The position numbers and the translations under genes are program-made. Below the pieces are notes generated by a model. The model saw only the letters and a list, made by a program, of their open reading frames with translations, was not told the origin of the DNA and searched no databases. From NCBI RefSeq assembly GCF_003672135.1, contig NC_039514.1:5318432-5382431 (forward strand): DNA of 64,000 bases, in the 5' to 3' direction. Source of the stretch: Ooceraea biroi (taxonomy: Eukaryota; Arthropoda; Insecta; Hymenoptera; Formicidae). Positions 55,222 through 64,000 of this stretch are shown piece after piece. Within the stretch, counting starts at the first letter, position 1. Every line of letters starts with the position of its first letter.

Positions 55222-55882
55222 TGTGACGTGACGTTTGACGCCCGTCACAAGGTGCAACGGGACTGAGGAGGCACACCGATTCCGCCAGGGTCGTTCCTTT
55301 GTGAGGGGGAGCGATCCTTTTACCGAGTAACGGCGAGCGGGGTGCTAACCCTTTTTGTAAGTTTCTCAGAGTGTGAATCAGTAACCTGAAGATTATATTG
55401 AGGATCATCGCGGAAGACGCCGGAGGAGCCTGAGAGCTTGGCGGACCGCGGGAGCCGGGGAGGTTCCAAACCATAAGAGGATCGAGGCCACCGACCGTCC
55501 GAGCCGCTACGTTCAACCGAGCCAAGAGGAGCGGAGTCACAAGTGCCATCAGCAACAGAACGATCCCGTGCCGAGAGACCGAACGGAGGAGCGCGAACCC
55601 GAAACCTAGGAGAGGGTAAGCCATCCTCCTGTCTGACCTCAGGACCCCTCGTCTGGGCCTGGCCAGCCCGACGGGGATCATCAGGAAAAAGAGGAAGTCG
55701 GCAGGGCCAGCATATTATAACCAGCGCCTGGAAAGCGGCAATCCGTCCCACAGCGAGAGATAGCAGCGAAGGGGGCTGCGACGGCTCGAGGGCGGATCGG
55801 TGGTGGATCGATGCGCGGATCGATGCGCGAGCGGGGAAGGACCTCCCGACGCGCCCCGCGACGCGTCACTGTGAGCCTGGCG

Positions 55883-58800
55883 CAGTGTTGTCAGCCGGGA
55901 CGCGGTTTTCGGTCATGCGCAGTGGAAGATACGTCAATGACGTATCTAAAGAAGTAAAAAAGATATGTGGAAGTCGCCCGTGCTAAATATTCTAAAATAT
56001 TTAAATGTATGAAACATATGATATATATATATATATATATGATATAAAGAATATAATAATATAAATGAAATATAAATAAATAAATAAATATATGTATACA
56101 CATGAGTACACATGTTCATCTACATACATAAAATTTTATATATTTGATATGTGAACAAATAGCAAAAAGGTTGAAGGAGGTAGGAAAGCAAAATGATTGG
56201 TAAAATAAAATAGATCTTTTTTAAATAACAAAACAGATGTTCTATTTGGCAGAAAAATCATGGAATACCAACATTCGTTGCGTGGGTAAGGAAAACTGCC
56301 AAAACCCTTACCAGTATTCGTCTGAAAATAAAAATTACATATGTATTACATATATACTTATATATATAAAACGCATTAACATTACTAAATAAATAAATAC
56401 TTTAAATTATATAAATATTAAATACAGAACTTAAATTACTTAATTATAATATTTTATATATATATGTTAATGTTATATATTATTTATAATATAATATAAT
56501 AAACGCTTACACTAATAAACTAAAACTAAAACTAAAAATAACATTTGCAAATAATATAAATTAAACTTGCACATATTGCATTACAATTGCACATATTTCT
56601 TAAATACATTTTCTTTGGTAAAAAACTTAAATTAATATTACACTACAATACGTACAATTATCACAATATAATCACAATTATTATTATTATTATTATAAAA
56701 ACTTAAATTAATATCACGTACACTACAATACAAGTATCACAATATAATCACAATTGTAATTATTGCACATTTAAAATAAGAAATATATGATGCTTTCTGC
56801 AAAATAAATTATATTAGTAATAATACAGATTACAATAGAGAAGAAATGAATGAATAGAGAAGACGAAATAACTGGAATAGCTGGAAGACTAGATGCGTTT
56901 TTACGAAATAATAAAAAATAAATTCAATAATTTCGAATATAGCAAATAATAAGTAAACAAAATATAAAATAAATAATATATTAAGAACTATGAGATGTGC
57001 TTTGCTCTTCATATAAATTTTGCGGTTCGTGCAGTTCGAAATGCCTTGACTCTACTTTAAAGTTAATGCAATTAATACATTTATTTTGAAAACTCGATCT
57101 TGCAATACAAATCGCAGATAGGTTATCATTAGATAATCTATTTCTCTTTTTACATTTTACATCCGTAACTATCGAAAAAATTCTCTCGGATTCAGCATTA
57201 GAATGTGGAAAAGAAAGAACTATTTGAACGAACGACTCTAAATGTTTTAATTGTTTTTCACCAGTGAAATTTTTATATTCAACAATATTTTTCCACATTT
57301 CATCAATTTCTAAAGAAGCTAACTGCTTTTTTTGTTCATCATTATAAAGAGATGGCAGAATCCTCCATTCAAAAGCTAACTGTGTTATGTCTTTATAATT
57401 TAATCGCGTGGCAATATAAGTTAAATCTTTAATTCGTATTCTGCCTTCATTAAAAAGAGCAATTTTTGAATCTAAAAAAGCTAATTGTTCAAAAAACAGA
57501 TCAGTATATGGTAAACGATGTAACATTTCGCGAACTGCCGTTTTATAAAATTCTAAACACGTTAATCTAATATCATACATGGATTCTACAGATAGCGTTT
57601 GCAAAAGACATTCACATTCGGGTCCGACATATATATTATCTAAAGGTTGAATATTTTCCTCATTATTAAGATCTAAATTAGAAATATTTTTCAGAGCATT
57701 ATAAGTTATAAAATTTTGTGCAAATTGATAAATTAATTCCTGGCTGCTTTCAAATAATTTATGAATTAAAATAGTACGCGATTGAAATAATGCATTAAAA
57801 CTATTTAAAAAATTCAAAGAATATTTTAAGAACAATAGATATGCTTTAATAGAATCGCTATTTAAATATTCTAAAATCATTTCGGCAATTTTTGATTTAT
57901 TTTCCGCGGTTTCTAGAATAAAATATTGTTTCAAAACTTCCCAATTTTCGAGAAGTCGAACAACACATTTATGCAAACACAGCCATCTAGTATTAGACAA
58001 TTTAAAAATTTTATGATTTTCAACGTTAAAAAAATTTTGAAATTCCCTTAAAATCGCACATCTCTTAGCACTGCCCGAAATATATGTAGCTACTCCTCTA
58101 ATTAATTGTTCGCAAGAAGGAGGTAATCTATCACAAGCTTTACTGGCTATTAGCGCGGAGGAATGGCAAATACAATTTAAAACAACTAATTCTGGTACCT
58201 CCTGTTTTAAATAAAACATAAAAGAATTGTTGCATCCTACCATGACTGATGCATTATCAGATGCCATTCCAATGATATTTTTAATAGGAATATTTTGTTT
58301 ATACAACACATTTTTAAATTGCTCAAAAATTTTTATCGCGGAACAATCTGTACTATCTAAAGAGAGTAATTCTAATAACTGAGTTTTAATTCTTTTGTCT
58401 GAAGGACAAACGTATCGAACAAGAATGCACATAAATTTGTTATCAGTAATGTCCGTACTTTCATCAATTAGAATTGAGAATTTGCGATTTTTCAAAATTT
58501 CGATTAATTCCTCAGTTTCGCGTTTTGCTATAACGTTTCTTACAATGCTTGCACATTTATTTCGGGACAGTGAAAGATCTTTTACAATGTCAGGGTCTAT
58601 ACAAATATCTTTCATTAACGGTATTAAATGGTCCGCGGTACGAAAAGCTACATTATGTTCTGCAAAAAAATCTGCTAACTTAATTTCCGCGCGTTTTACT
58701 TTATCTCGATGTGATAAGTCATTATTATTACTATCATTTTCACAATTTCGCGAATCTATTTTTTCGATATGTTTAACCGTCTGTGAATGTCGAATTAAAT

Positions 58801-59187
58801 CTGATTTACAGCATCTCATAGTTTTATTGCACAAAATACAAATTGCTAAATCTTCTTCAACAGGATGAGGAGCCAACCATCCTTTAAAATTATTATCATC
58901 TAACCACGATTTCTGAAAAGACCTACGTTTTTTTACTGCTCCTTTTCCGACGTTACGATTAATATTTTCCATTATTACAAATAGTATTATTTATAATAAT
59001 ATACTTACCTTTTCTATTTCTTCTTTCTTTCTTCTTTTCTTTCTTCTTTTTTCTTACTCCATTTGCGCTACACACTAAGCGCGCCAAAACTAGGGGCCGC
59101 ACCCGTAACATGCCGCATGATACGATGTTGGTTAACGGTTATTTCCACTGCGCATGACCGACAACCGCGTCCCAGCTGACAACACTG
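55883..59187 (-). mobile_element. hAT transposon 1, apparently complete
   Basis: The inverted ends CAGTGTTGTCAGC(C/T)GGGACG extend with few mismatches to about 45 bp and are flanked by a perfect 8-bp duplication GCCTGGCG (55875-55882 and 59188-59195). The element is 3305 bp and carries one intact transposase gene on the minus strand. Intact gene, ends and duplication together suggest a recent insertion of an autonomous copy. Confidence 0.93.
56981..58972 (-). CDS. hAT transposase, intact (663 aa)
   Basis: It reads from ATG 58972 without a break. Near residues 35-70 is a BED-like zinc finger (WLAPHPVEEDLAICILCNKT with C-x2-C and H-x4-H). The catalytic RNase-H-like domain shows LIDESTDITDNKFMC, IIGMASDNASVMVGC and LNCICHSSALIASKAC (the C-x2-H motif of hAT). 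The C-terminus has the dimerisation region LSFPHSNAESERIFSIVTDV near residue 600. The protein would cut out and reinsert elements with CAGTGTTG ends. Its closest relative in the window is the broken hAT 2 protein at 40631-46453. The length is usual for the family. Confidence 0.93.
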   Translation of the reverse strand: MENINRNVGKGAVKKRRSFQKSWLDDNNFKGWLAPHPVEEDLAICILCNKTMRCCKSDLIRHSQTVKHIEKIDSRNCENDSNNNDLSHRDKVKRAEIKLADFFAEHNVAFRTADHLIPLMKDICIDPDIVKDLSLSRNKCASIVRNVIAKRETEELIEILKNRKFSILIDESTDITDNKFMCILVRYVCPSDKRIKTQLLELLSLDSTDCSAIKIFEQFKNVLYKQNIPIKNIIGMASDNASVMVGCNNSFMFYLKQEVPELVVLNCICHSSALIASKACDRLPPSCEQLIRGVATYISGSAKRCAILREFQNFFNVENHKIFKLSNTRWLCLHKCVVRLLENWEVLKQYFILETAENKSKIAEMILEYLNSDSIKAYLLFLKYSLNFLNSFNALFQSRTILIHKLFESSQELIYQFAQNFITYNALKNISNLDLNNEENIQPLDNIYVGPECECLLQTLSVESMYDIRLTCLEFYKTAVREMLHRLPYTDLFFEQLAFLDSKIALFNEGRIRIKDLTYIATRLNYKDITQLAFEWRILPSLYNDEQKKQLASLEIDEMWKNIVEYKNFTGEKQLKHLESFVQIVLSFPHSNAESERIFSIVTDVKCKKRNRLSNDNLSAICIARSSFQNKCINCINFKVESRHFELHEPQNLYEEQSTSHSS

Positions 59188-59195
59188 GCCTGGCG

Positions 59196-60492
59196 GCCGA
59201 TTGTGAGCGATCTTGGCGGAGGAGGCCCAGCGATCGAGCGTGCGAGGATCAAGGACGAGAGCCCATTCTGTAAGATCCACATTCTGCGTTTCCGTAAGTC
59301 ATTCGATACACCGGCTAGGACGTGGCCTCGTGACGTTAACAGGTGATTATTCGCATCAGTATTGTAATAGTCCCGGACATTTCCGAGGACAGAGAATCGG
59401 GAGCGAGGCCCGTCCGGCCCGGTGTCGTGTATTCAGGGAGAAACTCCTGCTCATGCAGGCCAGCTCCAGTCAGATGTAGCGTTGCGTCTAATTGTAGTAC
59501 ATTCGTATTGTCGCGTCCGTAATTGTATCGTTTTCGCGGCGTTGGAATGTAGAGTATCGTAATCACTCGCGTTTTCGTCCTCGTTCCGAGTTTGGATTAT
59601 TGCGTTGTTGCGTGTTCGTTCCGAGTCGGGTGTCGTTTTGCGTTTCCGGAGTCCGAGCAGTCCGGCGGTAAGGGCTACCCGCGATTTGGGTCCAGTAACG
59701 TCGCGGAGGGACATTCCGGGATTGAGGCGGGGGCGCAGGGCGGGGGGGGATTTCGTGACCGTGGAGTCGGGCGTCTCCTCAGCCGTCTTCGCGGGAATCA
59801 CCGCGGTTCCGAGCGTCGTACTGTGAGAGAGCGAAAAGTGCATAGCTAAGGAAGCGGAATCGTACACTCGGCTCGCGTGAAGAAGTAAGTTGTATCGGTG
59901 TCATTGTGTACTCGCGTACGGGTGATTTGCGTGTTCGCGTTCTGATCTGCGTATCGCGTTATCGTTCGCGTTTCTGATTGCGTATTCGCGTTATCGTTCG
60001 CGTGCGTATCTGATTTGCGTAATTTCGCGTATCGTGTGGTGTGCCTGCGTGGTGGCTAATAGAGCGCGGTGGCGAATCGCTGTCTCTCCTGGACTACGTG
60101 TCCGGTCATATTGCGAAATATATTCTTTTACCTATATAAGTGTGTATTATTACTGCTTTCCTTCCAGTAGCCTTAGAAAATTGGAACCCACCATTTTCTG
60201 TTGACTAGTCGGGGTGTAAGGAGTATCGCGGTTTCGTGAGTGGCGCACGTAGTTGCGTCTGGCGCCTAGACACAGATATCGCCCTCGGTACCGGCGAGAG
60301 CTATTCCGAGGTTTAGAGTGAGATAACGAGCAGGAGACCGTGCCGAGCGGAGTTCCGTGGGATAAAGAGCAAAGCTCTGTCGCACCTAGATTCCGTGGTT
60401 GGTGGTGAACGCATAGATCTGCGACGCCGCGTCTACGCGTACGGCGGACCGTAGGCCAGCCGCGTCGTGCTGAACAAATAATCCACGTCGCA
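59196..60492. other. Second part of the solo LTR, non-coding
   Basis: Part of the LTR at 55222-60492. It has a run of GCGT/TCGCG-rich phrases near 59930-60040 (CGCGTTATCGTTCGCG twice) and a TATATAAG box at 60133-60140. Small open frames show no known motif. Confidence 0.5.
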
Positions 60493-60496
60493 ACAT

Positions 60497-61460
60497 GTAT
60501 ACGAGCTTTGCTCAGACGGGTGCGACCGCCGTGGCCTCTGGCAGAGCAGCTCAACCAAGCCCATCTGAACATGTTGCCGCGGTTGCAGCGGGGTATCCTT
60601 CGATACCCCTCTGCAACCGCGATTTTACCGAACTAGAAGACCTTGCGTCGCGGCTTGAGCGGAGTCGCGAGGCGGAAAAGAACTACCGACCCCCCTGCCG
60701 CCGGAGCAGTCGCTTTTTCCGGAACTAGCATATCGGGGACCCTGGGGAAAGAACAAAACTGCCGCGACCATAGCAACCGCCAGTGCCGTGCAGAATCCCG
60801 GGGGAGGAAAGAAAAAGAAACGCGCCGAGCCCTCGACTGCCGTGAACGATGGCGTTACCGTTGCCGCGACCGCGGTGCCGGCTGCCCAAGCTCGCGGAAA
60901 TCCTGCCGCGACCAGCACAACCAAATGCTGGAACTGTGACAGGCTCGGACACCGAGCCCGGGACTGTGGTGAGGCGAAACAGACCTACTGTTATCGTTGC
61001 GGGAAAAGAGGTCAAACCACGCGTACGGGAAACGAGAATCGGAGTGCGTAAAGCGGGTCGTTGCGACTCCGAACACGGTGGGCGAGATCCAACCGAATTT
61101 GACAAACGTGCCATCGTACCTAACGGTAGAACTCCTGGAGTTACAACCCTTACAGTATTTGCGAATCGAACTTCAGGGCCACCCTATCCTCACGTTGGCG
61201 TATTCCGGGTCGAGTAGAACACTCCTCGGGAAGGAGGGGGTAGACTTAGTCAGGACCCTCGGGATACCCACCCGGAGGGGGGGACAGACGAATTCGCATA
61301 GCGAACGGACAGCTGGCGACCATCTATCAGGAGGTCGAATTGGCGTTCACGTTGGAGGGTCGACAGGAAGAACTATCCGTGGGGTTATTTCCTGATCTCG
61401 CCGTGCCGTGTATTCTGGGGATCGACTTTCTCACCAGGTTTAGGATCGGGATCGACTTCG
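60497..61460 (+). pseudogene. X1 Gag C-terminus and protease
   Basis: The end of the capsid (LAEQLNQAHLNMLPRLQ) is followed by frame changes and a helical segment (LEDLASRLERSREAEKNY). A basic linker and two zinc knuckles follow, CWNCDRLGHRARDC and CYRCGKRGQTTR (the second without its last Cys in this frame). After another shift the protease appears. Its active site reads TLAYSGSSRTLLG, where the family has Asp before Ser/Thr-Gly, so the catalytic Asp is replaced by Tyr. FPDLAVPCILGIDFL marks the protease C-terminus near 61390-61435. Confidence 0.8.
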
Positions 61461-63140
61461 CGAAATCAGAATGGTACTTCGCGGACTCACCCGGCTCGTG
61501 GTATCAATTTCTATCCGAAGTAGCTTCGCGTGTTTGTTGCGAGTTACCGGAATTAACTGCGCTTCAGCGGAAGACCTTAGAAAATTGTTTACGCAGTTTG
61601 CCAGAACCCTCGGAAAGCCCAGGTATGACGACTCTCACTGAACATCGGATTGAGGTCGGTTCACACTCTCCTATTAAACAACGCTGTTACCTAGTATCAC
61701 CTAAGGTACAGGAAGCTATCCGGGAAGAGGTGGATAAAATGTTACACTCCGGTATAATCGAACCCTCTTACAGCGAGTGGTCGAATCCTATCGTGATGGT
61801 GCGAAAACCGAATGAAAAGTATCGATTCTGCCTGGACTTTTGGAAGGTCAATAGCATATCGAGAAAAGATGCGTATCCGGTACCGAACATGGGGGGAATC
61901 CTCGACAAGTTACGTGTCGCGAGATATATATCGACGATTGACTTGAGTCAGGCGTATTCCAAATTCCGTTGGAGAAGAGGAGTCGCGAGATTACGGCCTT
62001 TAGCGTTCCCGGGAAGGGGTTATATCATTTCGTCAGGATGCCGTACGGGCTCACGGGAGCCCCCGCTACGTTCCAGCGCTTATTAGATCGCCTCATTGGT
62101 CCCGAAATGGCGCCGTACGTTTTTGCATATCTTGACGATACAGTGATCGTGACCCCTACCTTCGAAGAGCACCTAGTATGGTTGAGAAAAGTATTAGACA
62201 AGATCACGGCAGCCGGACTAACAATAAATCCGGAAAAATGCGAATTCTGCAAATCGCGAGTCAAATACTTAGGATTCATGGTGCAGCACAATGGATTCAC
62301 GGTTGACCCAGACAAAACGCGCCCGATTCTCGAGTACCCGGCACCAACCAACCTTAGGCAGCTCCGTAGATTACTGGAGATGGCATCCTGGTATAGGCGG
62401 TTTATACCTGGCTTCGCGTCGGTCACGGAACCATTGACGCGCCTTCTGAAAAAGGGCGCGCGCTGGGAATGGGGGGGGGGTGAGCAAGACAACGCGCTGC
62501 AAAACATCCGCGAACGCTTCACCACAGCACCCACGCTGGCCTGTCCGAATTTCGAACAGCTGTTTGTGCTCCAAACGGACGCGAGTTCTGTCGGTCTGGG
62601 CGCCGTGCTTACCCAGACTCTTGAGGGGGAGGAGAAAGTGATTGCCTACGCGAGTCGAGCGTTAGCAGACCCCGAAAAGAGATACTTGGTGACGGAGCAA
62701 GAATGCTTAGCCGTAGTGTGGGTCGTCCAGAAGTTCCGACCATACCTCGAAGGATATAAATTCACGGTGATCACGGATCATAGTAGCCTTCGATAGCTAC
62801 ATAACATAAAAAACCCCACGGGACGGTTAGCGCGTTGGGCTCTCGAACTCCTAGAATATGACTACGTCGTAGAATACCGGAAGGGAGCCCTCCATCACTT
62901 GCCCGACGCTCTATCGAGGATGTTCGAAAGCGATCGGCCAATTGCTGTGACCGCCATAGTTGATGCCGCGAGCGAGGACGAGATGCGCGATCCGTGGTAT
63001 CGGAGACGCATGTGGGACGTAGCGGACCACCCGAAAAGATTCGCGCACTGGAGAATAGTAAATGGGCAGCTTTATTATCTTCGTCCTAAATTGGTCGTTT
63101 CCCAGATAGTGGAGGACTTTGATAGTGGAGGACTTTGATA
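61460..63140 (+). pseudogene. X1 reverse transcriptase and RNase H
   Basis: RT copies element RNA into DNA, and RNase H removes the RNA strand. The first frame (to about 61970) has IRE.. primer-grip neighbours, SEWSNPIVMVRKPN, RFCLDFWKVNSISRKDAYP and TIDLSQAYSKF. A frame shift at about 61965 leads to VRMPYGLTGAPATFQRL, catalytic FAYLDDTVIV near 62130 and KYLGFMVQ. RNase H follows with QTDASSVGLGAVL, TEQECLAVVW and ITDHSSLR. A TAG at 62794-62796 takes the place of a codon usually encoding Trp. The tether to integrase (PDALSRMFE) follows. A 16-bp tandem duplication near 63107-63138 disrupts the frame before integrase. Confidence 0.85.
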
Positions 63141-63180
63141 GTGGAAACTGGTGTTGCCGCGAAAATCTCGGGGGGATGCC

Positions 63181-64000
63181 GTGAGCGAAGCACACAATGC
63201 GCCGCAGGCCGGACACTTCGGGGTCGAGAAGACGTTCCAACGGGTGGCCGTGTCGTATTTCTGGCCCAATATGTTTCGGAACGTGGCTCGGTATGTCAGG
63301 GAGTGCAATATCTGTCAGCGTACCAAGGTCGAGCAAGCTAGCCCCGCCGGCTTAATGGGTCGTAGGATCGTGGAAGGGCCATGGACCGCGATCGCGGCGG
63401 ACATAATGGGGCCCCTGCCGCGAAACAAAGGGGGATTCCAGTACCTCCTCGTCGTTCAGGATCTGTTCATCAAGTGGATGGAGTACAGGGCCCTTCGGGC
63501 GGCCACCGGTCCGAAGATAGTCGAGGCGCTGCACGATCTAGTCCTGTCACGATGGGGTACCCCGGCGGTAATCCTCACAGATAACGGCACGGAATTCGTG
63601 AACCGAGTCATGCAGCAGTTCGCGGAAGATAACGGCATCACCCACACCACGGTACCGCCATACCATCCGCAAGCGAATCCAGTTGAGCGGGTGAACCGGG
63701 TATTTAAAACCATGATCACCGCATTTATAAATCGCGACCGTAGAGAATGGGATATGCATCTGGCAGACTTTAGGTTCGCATATAACACCGCGTTCCACAC
63801 GTCTTTGGGAACGTCACCAGCATTCCTGAATCTGGGCCGCGAACCAAAGCCACCGAATGCGATGCGCGAGCGTGGTAGGGACACGGATCAAATCGAGCCT
63901 GGAGACCCCGCGACGTGGACGCGGAGAATACAGGACCTCCACGCCGTCCGCGTGTGGGTCGAGGAGAATTTAGATCAGGCGAATCAAACCCAGGCTCACC
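63181..64000 (+). CDS. X1 integrase, open to the window end (partial)
   Basis: This frame is free of stops from 63181 to the last base, so the gene continues outside. Its N-terminal zinc domain shows HNAPQAGH and CNICQ (HHCC). The catalytic core has AADIMGPLP, LTDNGTEF and PYHPQANPVERVNR, giving D, D and E. FAYNTAFHTSLGTSPAFLNL, typical of gypsy integrases, follows. Integrase inserts the cDNA into host DNA. The start is set by the frame, not by an ATG, because in the intact element this is part of a polyprotein. Confidence 0.85.
   Translation, partial: MSEAHNAPQAGHFGVEKTFQRVAVSYFWPNMFRNVARYVRECNICQRTKVEQASPAGLMGRRIVEGPWTAIAADIMGPLPRNKGGFQYLLVVQDLFIKWMEYRALRAATGPKIVEALHDLVLSRWGTPAVILTDNGTEFVNRVMQQFAEDNGITHTTVPPYHPQANPVERVNRVFKTMITAFINRDRREWDMHLADFRFAYNTAFHTSLGTSPAFLNLGREPKPPNAMRERGRDTDQIEPGDPATWTRRIQDLHAVRVWVEENLDQANQTQAH

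Larger units (their letters stand above)
55222..60492. repeat. Solo LTR (1.96 kb without its hAT insertion) in X1 gag
   Basis: It starts TGTGACGTGACGTTTGACGC and ends CCACGTCGCA, flanked by ACAT (55218-55221 and 60493-60496). Joining the flanks restores the X1 gag codons for threonine and cysteine in phase. The ends match those of the X1 LTR, but the body is longer and different, so it comes from a related family. No internal retroelement genes are present. TATATAAG near 60133 could be its TATA box. Confidence 0.8.
50138..64000 (+). mobile_element. Gypsy-like LTR retrotransposon X1 (cut by window end), with nested insertions
   Basis: The order is 5' LTR (50138-51780), tRNA-Lys primer site, leader, gag, protease, RT, RNase H and integrase, the Ty3/gypsy order. 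Nested inside are a mariner (LTR), a Tc1-like element (leader) and a solo LTR carrying a hAT element (gag). The coding parts contain stops, frameshifts and a substituted protease residue, so it is defective. The 3' LTR is beyond the window. Confidence 0.9.

Overview
The window looks like repeat-dense heterochromatin of an insect, probably a hymenopteran such as an ant. The evidence is the arthropod telomere motif TTAGG at several junctions, and the mix of R1/SART-type non-LTR elements, gypsy-like LTR elements, P, hAT and Tc1/mariner transposons. I see no single-copy host gene, tRNA, rRNA or CRISPR array. Nearly every base that I can explain belongs to a mobile element, and target-site duplications (TSDs) let the nesting be read precisely.

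Positions 1-36046 hold five non-LTR retrotransposons, all on the plus strand and head to tail: A (1-5837), D (5847-13893), B (13913-29769), C (29789-34632) and F (34647-36046). A, D, B and C each end in a short A-run followed by 9-19 bp of GGTTAGGTT repeat. The next element begins directly after a TT, as expected for insertion at TT^AGG in telomeric repeat, the target described for SART-type elements. A, B and C carry ORF1 (coiled coil plus CCHC knuckles) and ORF2 (endonuclease, reverse transcriptase, C-terminal zinc knuckle), all broken. D has an intact 606-aa ORF1 and no ORF2. A P-type transposon sits in the 5' region of D. A minus-strand gypsy-like element (H), itself split by a 5-kb non-coding LTR-ended element (J), sits in the 5' UTR of B. 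The RT genes of B and C each carry a copy of the same inverted-repeat MITE, in opposite orientations.

Positions 36047-50137 are AT-rich with DNA transposons and foldback elements: a Tc1/mariner relative with 530-bp inverted repeats (36261-38309); a large foldback element (38794-47272) split by a hAT element (39637-46669), which is itself split by a 3.8-kb palindromic element (42071-45907) with the same solo LTR in each arm and an intact Tc1-type transposase in the middle; a fragment of another LTR element (47973-48962); and a second, compact foldback copy (49314-50033).

Positions 50138-64000 are one gypsy-like LTR element (X1), running off the window end inside its integrase. Its 5' LTR contains a deleted mariner, its leader a Tc1-like transposon, and its gag gene a 1.96-kb solo LTR that itself carries an intact hAT element (55883-59187, 663-aa transposase). 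Three uninterrupted genes (D ORF1, the Tc1-type and the hAT transposase) stand out among decayed copies. Boundaries and nesting come from inverted repeats, LTR ends and TSDs seen in the sequence; family names come from protein motifs; the telomeric interpretation is inference.
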